Origin: VXPQ01 sp965223485
GTDB lineage: Bacteria; Bacteroidota; Rhodothermia; Rhodothermales; VXPQ01
Length of the DNA stretch: 64,000 nucleotides
NCBI GenBank assembly: GCA_965223485.1
Contig: OZ244993.1
Coordinates: 2,170,001 to 2,234,000, forward strand
Direction of reading: 5' to 3'
This document shows, in pieces, positions 45,144 through 53,650 of the stretch. Below the pieces are notes generated by a model that did no database searches, was not told the origin of the DNA, and saw only the letters and a program-made list of their open reading frames with translations. Within the stretch, counting starts at the first letter, position 1; each line of letters opens with the position of its first letter. A program made the translations under genes and the position numbers.

Positions 45144-45977
45144 CTATGCTTTCTCTTGCTCTACAGCCTTGTCGCCGTCCTTCAGAGCACGTGCGAAGCG
45201 CCGAATTTCTTCATAGTGTGTTTTTGTGGGCTTCGACCCGTCATTCCACAGCGTTTCCACCTTTTCGATCAGTGCCGACCCGACAATGAATCCGTCGGTA
45301 TGGCGGCTCAGGCGTACCGCGTCCTCATGGGTTCTGATGCCGAATCCGGCCAGCAGGGGGTGTGTACGCACCATGTCACGCGCCCGCTTCAGGTACGCTT
45401 CCACGTGTTCGATGGCGCCAAGGCCCGAGCCGGTCAATCCTGTTACGGATACTGCATACACAAACGCCGTCGTAGCCTTATCGATCTCCCGAATGCGGTC
45501 GTCAGGGGTATTCGGGGCAATCAGGTGAACCGACCCCAGCCCGGCGGCTGCAGCCTCACCTGCGAAGGGAAGATGCTCTTCAAGGGGTACGTCAGCGAGA
45601 ATCAACCCCTCGATCCCGGCGTTACGCGCGTCTCTGCAAAATGCGGAAATACCGTATTGGCGGACCGGGTTGGCGTATCCCATCAGGAGGAGGGGGGTGT
45701 TGCTTTCAGCACAGAAGGCGGCGGCTGTCCTGAAAGTATCCTTCATGCGGACGCCGGCTTGCAGGGCTCGTTCGCTCGAGCGCTGGATAGGCAACCCCTC
45801 TGCAAGCGGATCGCTGAAGGGCATGCCGAGTTCGATGAAATCGGCGCCCCCTCGATCCATCTCGCGCAGGATCGGGAGCGTACTTTCGGGGTCGGGAAAG
45901 CCACTGGTCATAAACAATCCCATGGCTTTCTCGCGACGCTGTATACAGGCCGCCAGCCTTTCCTGAAGTCGTTGCAT
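45144..45977 (-). CDS. trpA: Tryptophan synthase alpha chain
   Basis: Cleaves indole-3-glycerol phosphate to indole, which passes to TrpB. The ATG at 45977 gives 277 residues and sits 5 bases after the trpB stop. FIELGMPFSDPLAEGLPIQ contains the catalytic Glu and Asp. SVTGLTGSG is the phosphate-binding loop and GFGIRTHEDA a later signature. The in-frame start at 46034 would overlap trpB. It is the promoter-distal gene of the trp operon. Together with trpB it forms the alpha2-beta2 complex in the cytoplasm. Confidence 0.97.
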   Translation of the reverse strand: MQRLQERLAACIQRREKAMGLFMTSGFPDPESTLPILREMDRGGADFIELGMPFSDPLAEGLPIQRSSERALQAGVRMKDTFRTAAAFCAESNTPLLLMGYANPVRQYGISAFCRDARNAGIEGLILADVPLEEHLPFAGEAAAAGLGSVHLIAPNTPDDRIREIDKATTAFVYAVSVTGLTGSGLGAIEHVEAYLKRARDMVRTHPLLAGFGIRTHEDAVRLSRHTDGFIVGSALIEKVETLWNDGSKPTKTHYEEIRRFARALKDGDKAVEQEKA

Positions 45978-45982
45978 TGTTT

Positions 45983-47173
45983 TCAGAGGTGCTTTGCGAT
46001 CGTACCCATATCCTTGTCGCCGCGCCCGGAGCAATTGACAACGACTACCTCATTGCGCGCCATTCCGCGTATCCCATCCGGCAGCCAGCCTATCGCATGT
46101 GCGGTCTCCAGGGCTGGAATGATGCCTTCCGTTTTCGACAGCAGTTTTACCCCCTCGATGGCCTGGGCATCCGTTGCGGATGCGTAATGCACGCGTCCCG
46201 TATCCCGCAGCCAGGCATGTTCCGGTCCTACCCCCGGGTAGTCCAGTCCCGCCGAGATGGAATGCGCGAGTTGCACCTGCCCCTCTTCGTCCTGCAGCAA
46301 ATAGCTCATGGCTCCATGCAGGATGCCAGGCGAGCCTTTCGTAAGGGTGGCCGCATGTCGTCCGTTCAGTCCTTCGCCGGCAGCCTCCACGCCATATAGA
46401 TGCACGTGCGGATCCCGCAGGAAGGCATAAAAAAGCCCGATCGCATTCGAGCCGCCGCCCACGCAGGCTACCACCGCATCCGGTGCAGGGCGCCCTTCCA
46501 CCTCCTGTAATTGCCAGCGGGTTTCGTCCCCGATGACGCGGTGAAAATCACGCACCATCATCGGATAGGGATGCGGACCTACGACCGAACCGATGATATA
46601 GAACGTGTCACGTACGTTGGTTACCCAATCTCGAATGGCCTCGTTGGTGGCGTCCTTCAGGGTGCGACTACCACTGGAGACGGGTCGTACATCGGCGCCG
46701 AGCAACTGCATGCGCAGCACATTCAGGTGCTGTCGTTCGATATCTTCTTCGCCCATGTAAACGATGCATTGCAGGCCGAATCGTGCACAAACGGTAGCGG
46801 TTGCCACGCCATGCTGTCCCGCCCCCGTCTCTGCGATGATGCGCGTCTTGCCCATAAGGCGCGCCAGCAATATCTGCCCTATCGTATTGTTGATCTTGTG
46901 TGCTCCCGTGTGGCACAGATCTTCCCGTTTGAGATAAATTTTTGGTCCGCCGAGCGCTGCGGTGAGCCGTTCGCAAAAGGTCAACGGCGTGGGGCGCCCG
47001 GCATAGTCAGTGAGCATCGCATCGAGCTCTTGCCGGAAAGCCGGGTTCTTGCGAGCGGCTTCATAGGCTTTCCGGAGCTCCTCGACGGCAGGAATAAGCG
47101 TTTCGGGCACAAACACGCCGCCGTACAACCCGAAATGCCCGCGTTCGTCGGGAAGGGGATGCGTTTTTTCCAT
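45983..47173 (-). CDS. trpB: Tryptophan synthase beta chain
   Basis: PLP-dependent enzyme condensing indole and serine to tryptophan. The 396 residues and the motif HTGAHKINNT, whose lysine binds PLP, identify TrpB. RPTPLTFCERLT, ETGAGQHGVA, VGGGSNAIGLF and AISAGLDYPGVGPEHAW (with GTSAGLD-like substitution) are also diagnostic. It is the canonical TrpB1 form, encoded next to trpA. It lies between trpF and trpA in the operon, with a 62-base gap after trpF and 5 bases before trpA. The protein lengths and motifs show no damage. Confidence 0.98.
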   Translation of the reverse strand: MEKTHPLPDERGHFGLYGGVFVPETLIPAVEELRKAYEAARKNPAFRQELDAMLTDYAGRPTPLTFCERLTAALGGPKIYLKREDLCHTGAHKINNTIGQILLARLMGKTRIIAETGAGQHGVATATVCARFGLQCIVYMGEEDIERQHLNVLRMQLLGADVRPVSSGSRTLKDATNEAIRDWVTNVRDTFYIIGSVVGPHPYPMMVRDFHRVIGDETRWQLQEVEGRPAPDAVVACVGGGSNAIGLFYAFLRDPHVHLYGVEAAGEGLNGRHAATLTKGSPGILHGAMSYLLQDEEGQVQLAHSISAGLDYPGVGPEHAWLRDTGRVHYASATDAQAIEGVKLLSKTEGIIPALETAHAIGWLPDGIRGMARNEVVVVNCSGRGDKDMGTIAKHL

Positions 47174-47235
47174 AATGAGTACGGTTCTGTTTGTGCCGTA
47201 TGACGCTGCACGCCGCCGCGCAACACCATGGATAA

Positions 47236-47922
47236 TCAGGTCTCGAGTTCGGAATGTACCGATCGGAATACCTGCATAAAGGCGTCAATTCTGGAGAAAT
47301 CCTTTTCCCCAGGGGCCGATTCGAGACCACTCGACACATCCACGGCAAACGGACGCAGTGTACGGATAGCCTCGGTCACATTACCGGCATGGATGCCTCC
47401 CGCAAGAAAGATACCGGGGCTTCCGGAATGAGCAGACTGTTCGCCCTGCTCACGAAAGTCTTCCGCGGGGGGGCTCGCTACATGCCAGTCGAAAGTCTGG
47501 CCGCTGCCGCCGTACACCTTGTCGTTGTACGCATCCAGCAGGAAATGCGCGGCCACGTTCTCATAGGTCCGCATCAGGCGATATAACCTGTCGGGGGTCG
47601 TGTCCGGAGCGATGCGAAACGCCTTGATGACCGGGTATTCGATGTCCAGGATATCGGGAACAGGTTCCTCGCCATGGAGCTGCACAAAGGCGAATCCCGC
47701 CTTTTCGGCGGTCCGGTTGACCACATCGGCAGAGGCATTCACGAACACGCCGACTGGCTGCGGTCCATGTATCCATTCAACAATGTCTCGCACGCGCTCC
47801 GGTGCGATATAGCGGGGGCTGCCGGCATACTGTACGAATCCAAGGTAATCGGCCCCTGCGGCGGCAGCATACCGGGCGTCCTCCAGCCGGGTTATCCCGC
47901 ATATTTTGAGTTTGGTCGTCAT
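47236..47922 (-). CDS. trpF: Phosphoribosylanthranilate isomerase
   Basis: Isomerises phosphoribosylanthranilate to the open-chain CdRP. The 228-residue TIM barrel opens with LKICGITRLEDA, including the catalytic Cys, and has VGVFVNAS and LLDAYNDKVYGGSGQTFDW, containing the catalytic Asp and phosphate loop. Its start overlaps the trpC stop by four bases (ATGA), indicating translational coupling. It is longer than many TrpF proteins because of an insert near the phosphate loop (about 155-170), but the active site looks intact. Confidence 0.95.
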   Translation of the reverse strand: MTTKLKICGITRLEDARYAAAAGADYLGFVQYAGSPRYIAPERVRDIVEWIHGPQPVGVFVNASADVVNRTAEKAGFAFVQLHGEEPVPDILDIEYPVIKAFRIAPDTTPDRLYRLMRTYENVAAHFLLDAYNDKVYGGSGQTFDWHVASPPAEDFREQGEQSAHSGSPGIFLAGGIHAGNVTEAIRTLRPFAVDVSSGLESAPGEKDFSRIDAFMQVFRSVHSELET

Positions 47923-48713
47923 GCTTTAATTCCTTCCGCTTCGCTCCTGAGTCTTGCCAATGCATCCCCGGGTCGTTCGGACCGCATGAAGGTCTCGCCG
48001 ATCAGAAAGGCATCGATTCCGCGTTCGTGCAAAAATCGCAGTTCCGTCCCCGACGTAAGGCCGCTTTCCGACACGCGCACAACATTTTCCGGGACATCCG
48101 CAAATACCCGGATGGAATGTTCGATGTCCACTTCGAAGGTGCGCAGGTCACGGTTATTCACGCCTACGATGCGTGTCTCGTCAAAATCGAGGCGGTCCAG
48201 TTCTCTCGGTTCGTACACCTCCACCAGCGCATCGAGATCCAATTCGTGTGCTGCCTGCAACAGGTCCCGCAGATGCGTCTTGTGAAGTACGGCAGCGATC
48301 AGCAGTACTGCATCCGCACCGTAGGCCCTCGCTTCGAGGAGTTGATAGGTGTCGATAATAAAGTCTTTTCTTAATAGAGGAATAGAAATGGCTTGGCGGA
48401 CAACAGCAAGATCGTCGAGTGAACCCTGAAAATGATGGGGCTCGGTCAGGACGGAAACGGCGATGGCTCCGCCGGCTTCGTATTGCCGGGCAATCTCGAC
48501 CGGTTGGAAGTTGTCCCGGATGACACCGCCTGATGGCGAAGCTTTTTTGATCTCGGCAATAATCGAAGGTCCGTTTTTCCGCAGGGCGTCTTCCAGGGAA
48601 TGCCGGTCCCGGTCGAACCCCACCATATCTTCAAGCTGCCCCGGCGGTACGGCGGCTTTCCGCGTGGCCGCGACTTCTTGCGTGTCCGCTACGATGCGGT
48701 CGAGAATAGTCAT
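47919..48713 (-). CDS. trpC: Indole-3-glycerol phosphate synthase
   Basis: Closes the indole ring from CdRP. The 264-residue protein has the TrpC signature EIKKASPSGGVIRDNF near residues 54-69, LRKDFIIDTYQLLEARAYGAD with a catalytic lysine, GVNNRDLRTFEVD and VSESGLTSGTEL. These cover the catalytic and substrate-binding residues of the barrel. Its stop overlaps the trpF start, and its own start overlaps the trpD stop by four bases (ATGA). It is a monofunctional enzyme here, not fused to TrpF. Confidence 0.97.
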   Translation of the reverse strand: MTILDRIVADTQEVAATRKAAVPPGQLEDMVGFDRDRHSLEDALRKNGPSIIAEIKKASPSGGVIRDNFQPVEIARQYEAGGAIAVSVLTEPHHFQGSLDDLAVVRQAISIPLLRKDFIIDTYQLLEARAYGADAVLLIAAVLHKTHLRDLLQAAHELDLDALVEVYEPRELDRLDFDETRIVGVNNRDLRTFEVDIEHSIRVFADVPENVVRVSESGLTSGTELRFLHERGIDAFLIGETFMRSERPGDALARLRSEAEGIKA

Positions 48714-49741
48714 GGGGCAGGTGCATTGTGCGAAGCATGGGCCAGCCGTTCGAGCGTGTCTTGCGCCATTCCCGAATCAATGCTTTCTTCAGCGGCGCTG
48801 CGACAGGCGGCAAGGTCCTCGAATTTTCCTGAAACCGACAGGGCATGGGCTGCATTGAGCACGACTACGTCGCGGCGCGGCCCCGACTCGCCTGCAAGAA
48901 TCGCCCGCACGATGCGTGCATTCTCGTTGCTGCCACCGCCTGCAAGCGCATTCCGGGTGCAGCGAGTGAAGCCAAGGTCTTCGGGACGCAAGAGGCACTC
49001 CACAGAACCGGTTGGAGGGGTATCCCCATGCACTTCGAACGCCACCGTTTCATCCGCCAGCGATACCTCGTCCAGTCCGTCCCGCGCGTGCACGGCGAGG
49101 ATGTGCCGGGCGCCGAGACGCTCGAGAATGGCTGCCATGACCTTCGCTGTTTGCTCATCGAAAGCACCGGTCAACTGGTGGCGTACCCCGGCAGGGTTGC
49201 ACAAAGGGCCCAGAATATTGAAGAAGGTGCGTACCCCCAGTTTCCTGCGCACCGGCATTACATGCTTCATCGCGGGGTGGAAGAACGGAGCGAACAGGAA
49301 CGCCATGCCCGCCTTCTCAAAACAGTATTCGACGCCTTCCTTGCCCAGCGCCGTTTTTACACCGAGCGCTTCCAGCACATCCGCCGAGCCGCATTTCGAC
49401 GAAACGGACCGGTTTCCATGCTTGGCTACGGTAACCCCGGCGCCTGCACACACGATAGCAGCGACGGTAGAGATATTGAACGTGTCCGTGCCGTCTCCAC
49501 CCGTTCCACACAGGTCAATGGCGTCCGGATCACCGGTTTCTACCGGGACGGCGTATTCGCGCATGATCTTCGTGAAGGCGACCAGTTCGTCCAGCGATTC
49601 ACCACGCGTCCTCAGACCCAGCAGAAAGGCCGCCGTGCATTCGGGTTCCGATGCGCCTTCCATTAACAGGCGCATTGCGTTCTCGGCCTCTTCGCTTTGC
49701 AGCGTACCTCCGCCGGCGAGGATGTTCAGGTATTTTTGCAT
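48710..49741 (-). CDS. trpD: Anthranilate phosphoribosyltransferase
   Basis: Transfers the phosphoribosyl group from PRPP to anthranilate. The 343-residue protein shows DLCGTGGDGTDTFNISTVA, the PRPP/metal-binding loop, KHGNRSVSSKCGSADVLEALG, and HPAMKHVMPVRRKLGVRTFFN with FNILGPLCNPAG. It is a stand-alone TrpD, not fused with TrpG. The start lies 27 bases after the trpG stop and the stop overlaps trpC. Nothing suggests loss of function. Confidence 0.97.
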   Translation of the reverse strand: MQKYLNILAGGGTLQSEEAENAMRLLMEGASEPECTAAFLLGLRTRGESLDELVAFTKIMREYAVPVETGDPDAIDLCGTGGDGTDTFNISTVAAIVCAGAGVTVAKHGNRSVSSKCGSADVLEALGVKTALGKEGVEYCFEKAGMAFLFAPFFHPAMKHVMPVRRKLGVRTFFNILGPLCNPAGVRHQLTGAFDEQTAKVMAAILERLGARHILAVHARDGLDEVSLADETVAFEVHGDTPPTGSVECLLRPEDLGFTRCTRNALAGGGSNENARIVRAILAGESGPRRDVVVLNAAHALSVSGKFEDLAACRSAAEESIDSGMAQDTLERLAHASHNAPAP

Positions 49742-49768
49742 GATACGCGTGGAAAAGCGTGGGTCGGG

Positions 49769-50383
49769 TCAGGAAATCGCTGCCGGGTTCTCCGTGGCGC
49801 TATCCACTGTGCTGCCCAGCACCTCTTCCAGCCAATTGTCGAGGATCCGAGGCCCTTCGTCCGTCAGTACGCTTTCCGGGTGAAACTGGATACCTTCAAC
49901 CGGATACTCCCGGTGCCGCAGGCCCATGACGACGCCGTCTTTCGTTTCCGCCGATATGTCCAGACAGGCAGGCACGCTGGCCCGGTCCACCACGAGAGAA
50001 TGATACCGCGTGGCCGTGAACGGATTGCTGACGTTCAGGAACACGCCTCGTCCATCGTGTTCTATACCGCTCGTTTTTCCATGCATCAGCGTGGGGGCAT
50101 AGCCGATCCGTCCACCGTATACCTCGCCGATCGCCTGGTGTCCGAGGCATACGCCGAGGATTGGCACGGAGGACCCCAGGGCGCTCACGATTGCCTCCGT
50201 CACGCCGGCATCGGCAGGGCGGCCCGGCCCCGGCGAAATGAGGATACCCCTCGGCGCCCGATCACGCACGGCGTCCACATCGAGCACATCGTTTCGCACT
50301 ACCTCGAGGTCGCTCGTGCGGCGTCCCACAAGGTGTACGAGGTTGTACGTGAACGAATCATAGTTGTCGATGACGAGAATCAT
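49769..50383 (-). CDS. trpG: Anthranilate synthase component II (glutamine amidotransferase)
   Basis: Supplies ammonia from glutamine to TrpE. The 204 residues open with MILVIDNYDSFTYNLVH, typical of TrpG/PabA. The catalytic triad is visible as Cys in GVCLGHQAIG and His/Glu in FHPESVLT; the oxyanion-hole region ISPGPGRP is also present. The start overlaps the trpS stop by four bases. Because the PabB-PabC fusion at 21001 has no neighbouring amidotransferase, this protein may also serve folate synthesis, which is an inference. Confidence 0.96.
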   Translation of the reverse strand: MILVIDNYDSFTYNLVHLVGRRTSDLEVVRNDVLDVDAVRDRAPRGILISPGPGRPADAGVTEAIVSALGSSVPILGVCLGHQAIGEVYGGRIGYAPTLMHGKTSGIEHDGRGVFLNVSNPFTATRYHSLVVDRASVPACLDISAETKDGVVMGLRHREYPVEGIQFHPESVLTDEGPRILDNWLEEVLGSTVDSATENPAAIS

Positions 50384-51432
50384 GGCGCTGCCTCATAGGT
50401 AGTGATCAGCCCAACGCGCTCTCGTACGCGTTCCATGTATTCACCGGCCCGTTCCCGGGCCTTGCGGCCCCCTTCGCGCAATATGTCGAACACATCGTCC
50501 GGACGCCGGGCCAGTTCCTTGCGTCGGATGCGCGCTTCCGCAAAATGCTCGTCGATGAGAGAGAGCAATTCCTTTTTCGCGTGCCCGTATCCAAATCCTC
50601 CTGCACGGTAAGCCTCTGCAATACGTTCCCGCGTTTCGTTGTCGGCGAACAGCCGGATGAGCGTAAACACATTGTCGTGCTCCGGATCTTTCGGCGCTTC
50701 GAGCGGCGTCGAATCGGTCACGATGCTCATCACTTTTTTCTTCAGGGCTTTTCCTTCTTCGAAGATGCCGATCGCATTTTCGTAACTCTTGGACATTTTC
50801 CGGCCATCCAGTCCGGGTACGACCGCCACGTCGAAGAGGATGTAGGGTTCGGGTATGGGAAAGACCGGATCGTCCTCCGGGCAATACGTACGGTTAAACC
50901 GCTCCGCCAGGACCCGCGTCATTTCGATATGCTGTTTCTGATCCGCGCCCACCGGCACCAGCGTACCTCCGTAGATCAGAATATCCGCTGCCTGCAGTAC
51001 GGGATAGGTAAACAGACCCGCATTTGCGGTTATGCCCTGTGCAACCTTGTCCTTGTAGGCCACCCCTTTCTCCAGTTGAGATACCGTGGCAAGGTTGTTA
51101 AAAATCCATGCCAGCTCGGTGACTTCCGGCACGTCACTCTGCATGAAGAGGCATGCGGCCTGGGGGTCGAATCCGAGGGCAAGGTAGTCGAGCGCTACAT
51201 CCAGTGTATAGCGCCTCAGTTTGTCCCGGTCCTGGAGCGTCGTCAGGGTGTGGTAGTTGACGATAAAGTAGTACGCCTCATGCGTTTTATGAAGCTGGAT
51301 GTGTTGTCGGAGCGCCCCGAAATAATTCCCGAGATGCAATGCGCCCGACGGTTGAATACCGGAAACGATTACTTCGCTGTCTTTGCGGAGAACGGGGGAG
51401 GGCATGGATGTGTCGATGCGTTCGGAAGACAT
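50380..51432 (-). CDS. trpS: Tryptophanyl-tRNA synthetase, inside the trp operon
   Basis: Class I aminoacyl-tRNA synthetase charging tRNA-Trp. Starting at the ATG at 51432 it has about 350 residues; the ATG at 51405 is also plausible and the frame extends to 51513. The HIGH-like motif is PSGALHLGNYFG and the KMSKS loop is DGRKMSKSYEN. VGADQKQHIEMTR is the tryptophan-specific signature. It sits between the unknown gene and trpG, with its stop overlapping the trpG start. This location places the enzyme under the attenuator that senses charged tRNA-Trp. Confidence 0.96.
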   Translation of the reverse strand: MSSERIDTSMPSPVLRKDSEVIVSGIQPSGALHLGNYFGALRQHIQLHKTHEAYYFIVNYHTLTTLQDRDKLRRYTLDVALDYLALGFDPQAACLFMQSDVPEVTELAWIFNNLATVSQLEKGVAYKDKVAQGITANAGLFTYPVLQAADILIYGGTLVPVGADQKQHIEMTRVLAERFNRTYCPEDDPVFPIPEPYILFDVAVVPGLDGRKMSKSYENAIGIFEEGKALKKKVMSIVTDSTPLEAPKDPEHDNVFTLIRLFADNETRERIAEAYRAGGFGYGHAKKELLSLIDEHFAEARIRRKELARRPDDVFDILREGGRKARERAGEYMERVRERVGLITTYEAAP

Positions 51433-51466
51433 GGGTGCAACAGGTACGAAAGGTTGGCTGGAGAGA

Positions 51467-51931
51467 TCAGCGGTTCTGCAAGACCAGTTTTCGCACGTAC
51501 TCCAGCCGCACATGGGTGTTTTTCAGGACAACGTCGAGGATGGCCCGCGTGAGCATCTGGTGTTCCATGCCAAGTTCGGCATGGAGCAACTTCTCGAAGT
51601 CGCTCTCCAGATTTCTGAGCGCTGTCACGATGTCGCTGTCGCATTTTCCGAGGTCAAAATCCTCTGGTTCCATCTCGGTGCCGTTGAACGGCACGCCTCC
51701 CGCACTGAGTACCGCTTCACTCAGTTTCCCTACATCCATGCGGGCCGTCCTTTGAAGCGTGGACAGTTTTCCGGCAGCGTCCCGGTCTTCGAGGGAACGC
51801 ACTGCATATTCATGCGAATGATTCAGTGCGCAATGAGAACGAATAACGGGGTTTAGCCGTGCGGCGGTTTCTTCGCGCGGGAGGGTTTTCCCCGCCCACC
51901 CCTTGTTCAGAAAAAGGTTTTTTATTCCCAT
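51467..51931 (-). CDS. Uncharacterised helical protein encoded between trpE and trpS
   Basis: A 154-residue protein starting at the ATG at 51931; an open frame extends to 52000 and into trpE. I do not recognise its family. It appears mostly alpha-helical and charged, with NHSHEYAVRSLEDRDAAG and a later HAELGMEHQMLTRA. The spaced Glu and His residues resemble a four-helix ferritin-like bundle, but this is only a pattern impression. It has no signal peptide. Spacing is 46 bases from trpE and 34 to trpS on the same strand, so it is part of the trp operon. A role in tryptophan metabolism or its control is possible but unproven. Confidence 0.65.
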   Translation of the reverse strand: MGIKNLFLNKGWAGKTLPREETAARLNPVIRSHCALNHSHEYAVRSLEDRDAAGKLSTLQRTARMDVGKLSEAVLSAGGVPFNGTEMEPEDFDLGKCDSDIVTALRNLESDFEKLLHAELGMEHQMLTRAILDVVLKNTHVRLEYVRKLVLQNR

Positions 51932-51977
51932 GGCACAAGGCAAATAGCCAGTGATACAGATATACGATGCACGGCGG

Positions 51978-53462
51978 TCATAGCAACCCCTCCGAGGCAA
52001 GGAGGATCGCTTCTTTCAGAGCGCGTGCCTTGTTGACAGTTTCCTCAAATTCGCTGGACGGTTTGCTGTCTGCGACCAGACCGCATCCTGCTTGTACGTA
52101 GACCCGATCTTTTTGAACGAGCATGGTTCTGATAGCGATGCAGGTGTCCATGTTGCCCGAATAATCCACATGGCCGACCGCGCCGGCATAGGCGCCTCTT
52201 GCGGACGGTTCGAGTTCGTCAATGATTTCCATAGCGCGCACCTTGGGCGCTCCGCTTACGGTGCCTGCCGGGAAACAGGCCGCGAGTACATCCATTGCCC
52301 CTCTTCTGCGATCCAGCTCGCCGGATACCGATGACACGATATGCATGACATGCGAATACCGTTCCACGTAGGCGTACCTGTCTACTTTTACGGAACCATG
52401 CCGGCAGACCCGTCCCAGGTCGTTCCGGCCAAGGTCCACAAGCATCAGGTGTTCTGCACGCTCCTTGGGGTCGGCCAGCAGCTCTGCCTCGAGTCGCCGG
52501 TCGTCTTCCTCCGTGGCGCCCCGGGGCCGTGTGCCTGCGATGGGTAACACCTCTGCCGTGTCGCCGTCGATACGCACAAGTACTTCGGGTGAGGAGCCTA
52601 TCAGCGAAAAATTGTCGAAATCGAGATAGAACAGATACGGGGACGGATTTACCTGCCGCAGCGCGCGATACAGGTTGATGCGATCCCCCTCGTACGGCAT
52701 GGAGAAACGTTGCGACAGCACGGCCTGGAAAATATCTCCCTCGTAGATATACCGCTTGACCTTTTCAACGGCCTCTTCGAACTCTGCCCGCTCGAAATTA
52801 GAGTCCATTTCCTCCTGCAGAATCCGTATGGATTCCGGTTTGGACGGGGTTGTTTCCGAGAGTTCCGCCTCCAGTGCGTCGATGCGCCCGGAGGCTCTGA
52901 AATAGGCGTCAGCGGGGTCGTCTCCCTCGTCCACGAACGCGCAGGAAATCAGAACCAGTTGGCGCTTTACGTGGTCGAAGGCGACCAGCGTATCGTAAAA
53001 ACACCAGATGGCGTCCGGAATGTGGAGGTCGTCAGGCGGCACATTGGGCAAGCGTTCGACGAGGCGTACAGCGTCGTAGCCCAGATACCCCACAGCGCCG
53101 GTTGCGATCTGGGGGAGGCCACTTGTTCGGACTTCCGTATACCGGTCCATTTCCCGCTGTATCACCTCAAAAATATTTCCCTTCAGTTCGCGAACGGTTC
53201 CATCGGCGTCTTCGGCGATCGTACGCGGACCAAAAGCGCGCACAATGCGGAACGGGTTTTTCCCGAGGAAGGAGTAGCGCGCCAGTTTCTCGCCGCCTTC
53301 GACACTTTCGAGCAGAAAACAATACCGGCTTCCTTCGCGGAATGCGAGGAAAGCCGAGACGGGCGTCAGGAGGTCGGCGCTGAGGCGCCGGCAGATCGGT
53401 ACGACCAGATTGCCCTTGTCCCGGTGGGCGTCAACAAGGCGTATGAAATCTTCAAGCGGCAT
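51978..53462 (-). CDS. trpE: Anthranilate synthase component I
   Basis: Converts chorismate to anthranilate using ammonia from TrpG. The ATG at 53462 gives 494 residues. The N-terminal FLLESVEGGE is the tryptophan feedback site. Chorismate-binding motifs follow: YIYEGDIFQAVLSQR, NPSPYLFYLDF, IAGTRPRG, ERAEHLMLVDLGRNDLGR and GTVSGAPKVRAMEII. It is the first structural gene of the trp operon, 24 bases after the T-tract of the attenuator. It should therefore be controlled both by enzyme feedback and by leader-peptide attenuation. Confidence 0.97.
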   Translation of the reverse strand: MPLEDFIRLVDAHRDKGNLVVPICRRLSADLLTPVSAFLAFREGSRYCFLLESVEGGEKLARYSFLGKNPFRIVRAFGPRTIAEDADGTVRELKGNIFEVIQREMDRYTEVRTSGLPQIATGAVGYLGYDAVRLVERLPNVPPDDLHIPDAIWCFYDTLVAFDHVKRQLVLISCAFVDEGDDPADAYFRASGRIDALEAELSETTPSKPESIRILQEEMDSNFERAEFEEAVEKVKRYIYEGDIFQAVLSQRFSMPYEGDRINLYRALRQVNPSPYLFYLDFDNFSLIGSSPEVLVRIDGDTAEVLPIAGTRPRGATEEDDRRLEAELLADPKERAEHLMLVDLGRNDLGRVCRHGSVKVDRYAYVERYSHVMHIVSSVSGELDRRRGAMDVLAACFPAGTVSGAPKVRAMEIIDELEPSARGAYAGAVGHVDYSGNMDTCIAIRTMLVQKDRVYVQAGCGLVADSKPSSEFEETVNKARALKEAILLASEGLL

Positions 53463-53485
53463 GGTCTGCAAATAAAAAACCACAC

Positions 53486-53518
53486 AAAAAACCCCACTGT
53501 TCTATGTGAACAGTGGGG
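53486..53518 (-). terminator. Intrinsic terminator of the trp attenuator
   Basis: A perfect 11-base-pair stem (CCCCACTGTTC and its complement, 53492-53502 and 53508-53518) encloses a 5-base loop and is followed on the minus strand by six T (53491-53486). It lies only 24 bases upstream of trpE, after the leader peptide, so it can stop transcription before the operon. Its upstream arm can instead pair with the antiterminator segment at 53574-53585. Confidence 0.9.
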
Positions 53519-53585
53519 ATACGGCCTGACCGCGCATACTGCATGGCGGCATTATGGCGTACACGCAAGGCGGATCCCACTGTCC
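53508..53585 (-). promoter_or_regulatory. Antiterminator pairing of the trp leader
   Basis: On the minus strand, GGACAGTGGGAT (53585-53574), just downstream of the tandem Trp codons, can pair with ATCCCCACTGTTC (53520-53508). The pairing has twelve base pairs including one G-U and one bulged C. The second segment is the upstream arm of the terminator stem, so the two structures are mutually exclusive. A ribosome stalled on the Trp codons would leave the first segment free and favour readthrough. Confidence 0.8.
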
Positions 53586-53650
53586 GGCGATCTGCGCCAC
53601 CAGCCGCCGGCATGAACGTGGATGCTGCTATGTACACATTGTCCGATCAT
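53552..53650 (-). CDS. trpL: trp operon leader peptide with tandem Trp codons
   Basis: A 32-codon ORF (ATG at 53650, TAA at 53554-53552) with two adjacent Trp codons, UGG-UGG, at codons 17-18 (53602-53597). It precedes a terminator whose upstream arm can pair with codons 22-26 of this ORF. This is the layout of ribosome-mediated attenuation: scarce charged tRNA-Trp stalls the ribosome and allows transcription into trpE. The ORF is too short for usual gene finders. A weak promoter-like TTGCTT-17-TATCTT lies only about 13 bases upstream of the ATG, so the transcript may start almost at the start codon. Function is inferred from structure, not tested. Confidence 0.78.
   Translation of the reverse strand: MIGQCVHSSIHVHAGGWWRRSPDSGIRLACTP

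Noticed and set aside
53452..53637. 61-codon minus-strand ORF overlapping the trp leader in another frame
   Set aside because: It reads Gly-Gly where the leader frame reads Trp-Trp, runs through the terminator and into trpE, and lacks attenuator logic.
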